This document shows positions 61,879 through 64,000 of a DNA stretch of 64,000 nucleotides, piece after piece. Position numbers and translations under genes: made by a program. The stretch's first letter is position 1, and each line of letters begins with the position of its first letter. The notes below the pieces were generated by a model. It did not search any database. It was given only the letters and a program-made list of their open reading frames with translations, and had not been told where the DNA came from. Source of the DNA: an uncultured Clostridia bacterium (GTDB lineage Bacteria > Bacillota > Clostridia > Christensenellales > UBA1750); contig CAJFMX010000014.1 of NCBI GenBank assembly GCA_904393115.1, positions 1-64,000 of the forward strand, written 5' to 3'.

Positions 61879-64000
61879 ATGAGAGACCGCATCAACAAGC
61901 TGCCGCCCGACGCGGACGTGAGCTACCGTGAGCGCCTGCGCATCCTTCGGGAGCGCAAGATCGAGGACACGAAGGACAAGGCGGGGATCCAGTCCTGGGC
62001 CGACGGCGACGACTACGGCGCCATCAAGCCCCCGGATGACTACCACTTTGAACCCATCTTCAACCACCCGGCCGGCACCTTCGTGGGCTACGACGGGTGG
62101 AGCGAGAACTTCTACCACATGATGGCCGAGCATCCCGTGTTCATCGACCCCTGCGACGCCTTTGCCAACCGCTGGATGAACTGCATGGCCTGGACGCGGC
62201 CCATCAAGTTCCACCCGGACCTGAAGTACGACCACCTGAAGCCCGAGCAGAAGAAGTACGGCATCGTCTCCGGCATCGGCGCGGACGCGCACTTCGGCGG
62301 CGACTACGCCATCGGCCTCACCCTGGGCTGGGGCGGGCTGCTCCAGAAGCTCGCGCACTACCGCGCGCGCAACCCCGGCCACGACGACTTCTACGACGCA
62401 GAGGAAAAGACCATCCACGGCATTCAGGTCTGGATGCGCCGGACGGTCGAGGCCATCGACAAGGCCATCGAGGCCGAGAGCCATCCCGTGCTGCGCGAGA
62501 ACCTGCGTCAGATGCGCGAGGTCAACGAGTACCTGATCGAGGGCGCGCCCCGCACGCTGCGCGAGGCCTGCCAGTGGATCTGCTGGTTCAACACCTCCTC
62601 CCGCGAGTACAACCGCGACGGCGCGGGCTGCCAGCTCGACGAGCTGCTGCGCCCCTACTACGAGCGGGATCTGCAGGCGGGCCGCATAACGGCGGACGAG
62701 GCGAAGTACTACCTCGCATGCCTGCTGCTCAACGACCCGCACTACTACCAGCTGGGCGGCCTCTCGCCCGACGGCCACGACATGGTCTCCTACTTCTCCT
62801 ACATGATCCTGGAGGCCGCGGACTGGCTGGACTCCTCCTGCAACCTGACGGTGCGCGTGCACGACAACATGGACCGCCGCTTCCTGCACACGGCGGTGGA
62901 CTACCTGTTCAAGAACAAGAACGGCTGGCCGCGCTTCTCCGGGGACAAGGCCCTGTCCGAGGGCTTCATGAAGAAGGGCTATCCCGTGGAGCTGGCCCGC
63001 CAGCGCGTGGCCGTGGGCTGCCACTGGATGAGCCTGCCGGGCCTGGAGTACACGCTCAACGACTGCGTCAAGATCAACTGCGCCAAGGTCTTCCGCCTGG
63101 CCCTGGACGAGATGATGGCCTCCGACGGCGAGAAGAGCACGGAGGAGCTCTGGCGCCGGTACGACGCGCACATGGCGCGCGCCGTGCGCGTCACGGCCGA
63201 GGGCCTGATGTTCCACCTGGAAAACCAGGTCAAGAACGAGCCGGAGCTCATGCTCAACCTGCTGAGCCACGGGCCCGTGGAGCGCGGCCTGGACATGTCC
63301 CACGGCGGCGCGCAGTACTACAACATGTGCATCGACGGCACGGGCATCGCCACCATCGCCGACTCCTTTGCAGCCATCGCCCAGCGCGTGGAGCGCGAGC
63401 ATCGCCTCACCTTTGCGGAGATGTACGAGGCGGTCAAGAGCAACTTCGCCGGCCCGCAGGGCGAGTACATCCGCATGATGCTGGCGGCCTCCGAGCGCTA
63501 CGGCGGCGGCGAGACGCTGGGCGACCACTGGGCCAAGCGCATCAGCGCCTCCTTCACCGACCAGGTCAACGCCATGGACGAGGTCTTTGCGCCCGTGAAG
63601 TTCATCCCGGGCTGGTTCTCCTGGTCCAACACGATCGTGCTGGGCAAGGAGGTGGGCGCCACGCCCAACGGCCGCCGCGACGGCGAGCCCATCAACCACG
63701 GCGCGAACCCGCACCCCGGCTTCCGCCGCGACGGCGCGCTGACGGCCATGACCAACTCGATCTGCGCCATCCAGCCGGGCTACGGCAACACCGCGCCCGT
63801 GCAGCTCGAGCTCGATCCCGGCATGGCCCGCGGCGAGGAGGCCGTGGACAAGATCTGCGACTACATCCTCACCCTCTTCTCCAAGGGCGGGACGCTGCTC
63901 AACATCAACATCATCAACGCCCAGCAGATCCTCGCCGCAAACGAGAACCCCGACCTCTTCCCGGACCTGGTGGTGCGCGTCACGGGCTTTACGGCCTACT
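61879..64000 (+). CDS. Glycyl radical enzyme (PFL-like), 3' end beyond the window
   Basis: 707 codons are visible and the frame is open at the window end. The glycyl radical loop is present at the very end, VVRVTGFTAY with Gly703, and the thiyl cysteine is Cys381 in VAVGCHWM. The 322-residue distance between the two fits the family. Glycyl radical dehydratases and lyases usually have Gly-Cys-Val-Glu at the active loop; here Val-Glu is replaced by His382-Trp383, and it is not the Cys-Cys pair of pyruvate formate-lyase either. The substrate is therefore unknown, though the co-transcribed sugar transporter points to a carbohydrate-derived compound. The ATG at 61879 has AAGGAGG. Confidence 0.9.
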   Translation, partial: MRDRINKLPPDADVSYRERLRILRERKIEDTKDKAGIQSWADGDDYGAIKPPDDYHFEPIFNHPAGTFVGYDGWSENFYHMMAEHPVFIDPCDAFANRWMNCMAWTRPIKFHPDLKYDHLKPEQKKYGIVSGIGADAHFGGDYAIGLTLGWGGLLQKLAHYRARNPGHDDFYDAEEKTIHGIQVWMRRTVEAIDKAIEAESHPVLRENLRQMREVNEYLIEGAPRTLREACQWICWFNTSSREYNRDGAGCQLDELLRPYYERDLQAGRITADEAKYYLACLLLNDPHYYQLGGLSPDGHDMVSYFSYMILEAADWLDSSCNLTVRVHDNMDRRFLHTAVDYLFKNKNGWPRFSGDKALSEGFMKKGYPVELARQRVAVGCHWMSLPGLEYTLNDCVKINCAKVFRLALDEMMASDGEKSTEELWRRYDAHMARAVRVTAEGLMFHLENQVKNEPELMLNLLSHGPVERGLDMSHGGAQYYNMCIDGTGIATIADSFAAIAQRVEREHRLTFAEMYEAVKSNFAGPQGEYIRMMLAASERYGGGETLGDHWAKRISASFTDQVNAMDEVFAPVKFIPGWFSWSNTIVLGKEVGATPNGRRDGEPINHGANPHPGFRRDGALTAMTNSICAIQPGYGNTAPVQLELDPGMARGEEAVDKICDYILTLFSKGGTLLNINIINAQQILAANENPDLFPDLVVRVTGFTAY

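Noticed and set aside
59959-63714. A 1,251-codon open frame on the minus strand
   Set aside because: It is antisense to the permease, activase and glycyl radical genes and shows the same compositional artefact.

Overview
The window reads as a chromosomal segment of a strictly anaerobic, high-GC member of the Clostridia (Bacillota). The evidence is: remB-gyrB-gyrA order, Rex, an iscR/iscS/iscU cluster, an ireB-ruvX-DUF1292 operon, RNase Y, an ECF-type vitamin transporter behind an FMN riboswitch, strong AGGAGG ribosome binding sites, frequent GTG/TTG starts, and many oxygen-sensitive iron-sulfur and radical enzymes. I see no insertion sequence, integrase, phage gene or CRISPR array. Genes are densely packed, often with 4-bp ATGA/GTGA overlaps, and separated by strong hairpin terminators with 14-21 bp stems.

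Left part (1-12.6 kb). An rRNA-type promoter fires leftward out of the window. It is followed by an rRNA methyltransferase and mannose-6-phosphate isomerase pair, tRNA-Arg(ACG), a remnant helix-turn-helix gene, a small DMT permease, a two-component system, an ECF sigma factor with two membrane partners, RNase Y, an aconitase-family hydratase and a ThuA-domain protein.

Central redox island (12.7-25.2 kb, minus strand). Transcription runs rex, mdh, fumC, hdrB, hdrC, hdrA, an MvhD/FlxD-like gene, two 4Fe-4S proteins, an FAD/NAD reductase, a fumarate-reductase iron-sulfur subunit, frdA, a small membrane protein and a thioredoxin-like 2Fe-2S protein. This assembles oxaloacetate to malate to fumarate to succinate next to a complete Flx-Hdr-type electron-bifurcation module. 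FrdA has Asn where the covalent-FAD histidine normally lies, and no haem anchor gene is present. The 'lactate dehydrogenase-like' protein has the arginines of malate dehydrogenase. I infer a soluble, NADH-driven, possibly electron-bifurcating fumarate reductase. This is one of the two best candidates for an undescribed system.

Middle (25.5-46.7 kb). This part holds an aminopeptidase, a MocA-type oxidoreductase, a kinase, an NADP alcohol dehydrogenase, hydrolases, rpsB-tsf-pyrH, a PadR operon with a candidate autoregulatory operator, a deformylase paralogue, glyA, a riboswitch-controlled riboflavin transporter, the isc cluster and ireB-ruvX.

Right part (46.8-64 kb). araB-araD is followed by a Nudix protein, remB-gyrB-gyrA and an AGE-family sugar epimerase. 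Divergent from the epimerase is a carbohydrate locus: a GntR/LacI-type regulator, a sugar-binding lipoprotein, two permeases, a glycyl-radical-enzyme activase and a glycyl radical enzyme cut by the window end. That enzyme has Gly-Cys-His-Trp where characterised dehydratases of the family carry Gly-Cys-Val-Glu, so its reaction is probably not one of the standard ones. It is the second strong candidate.
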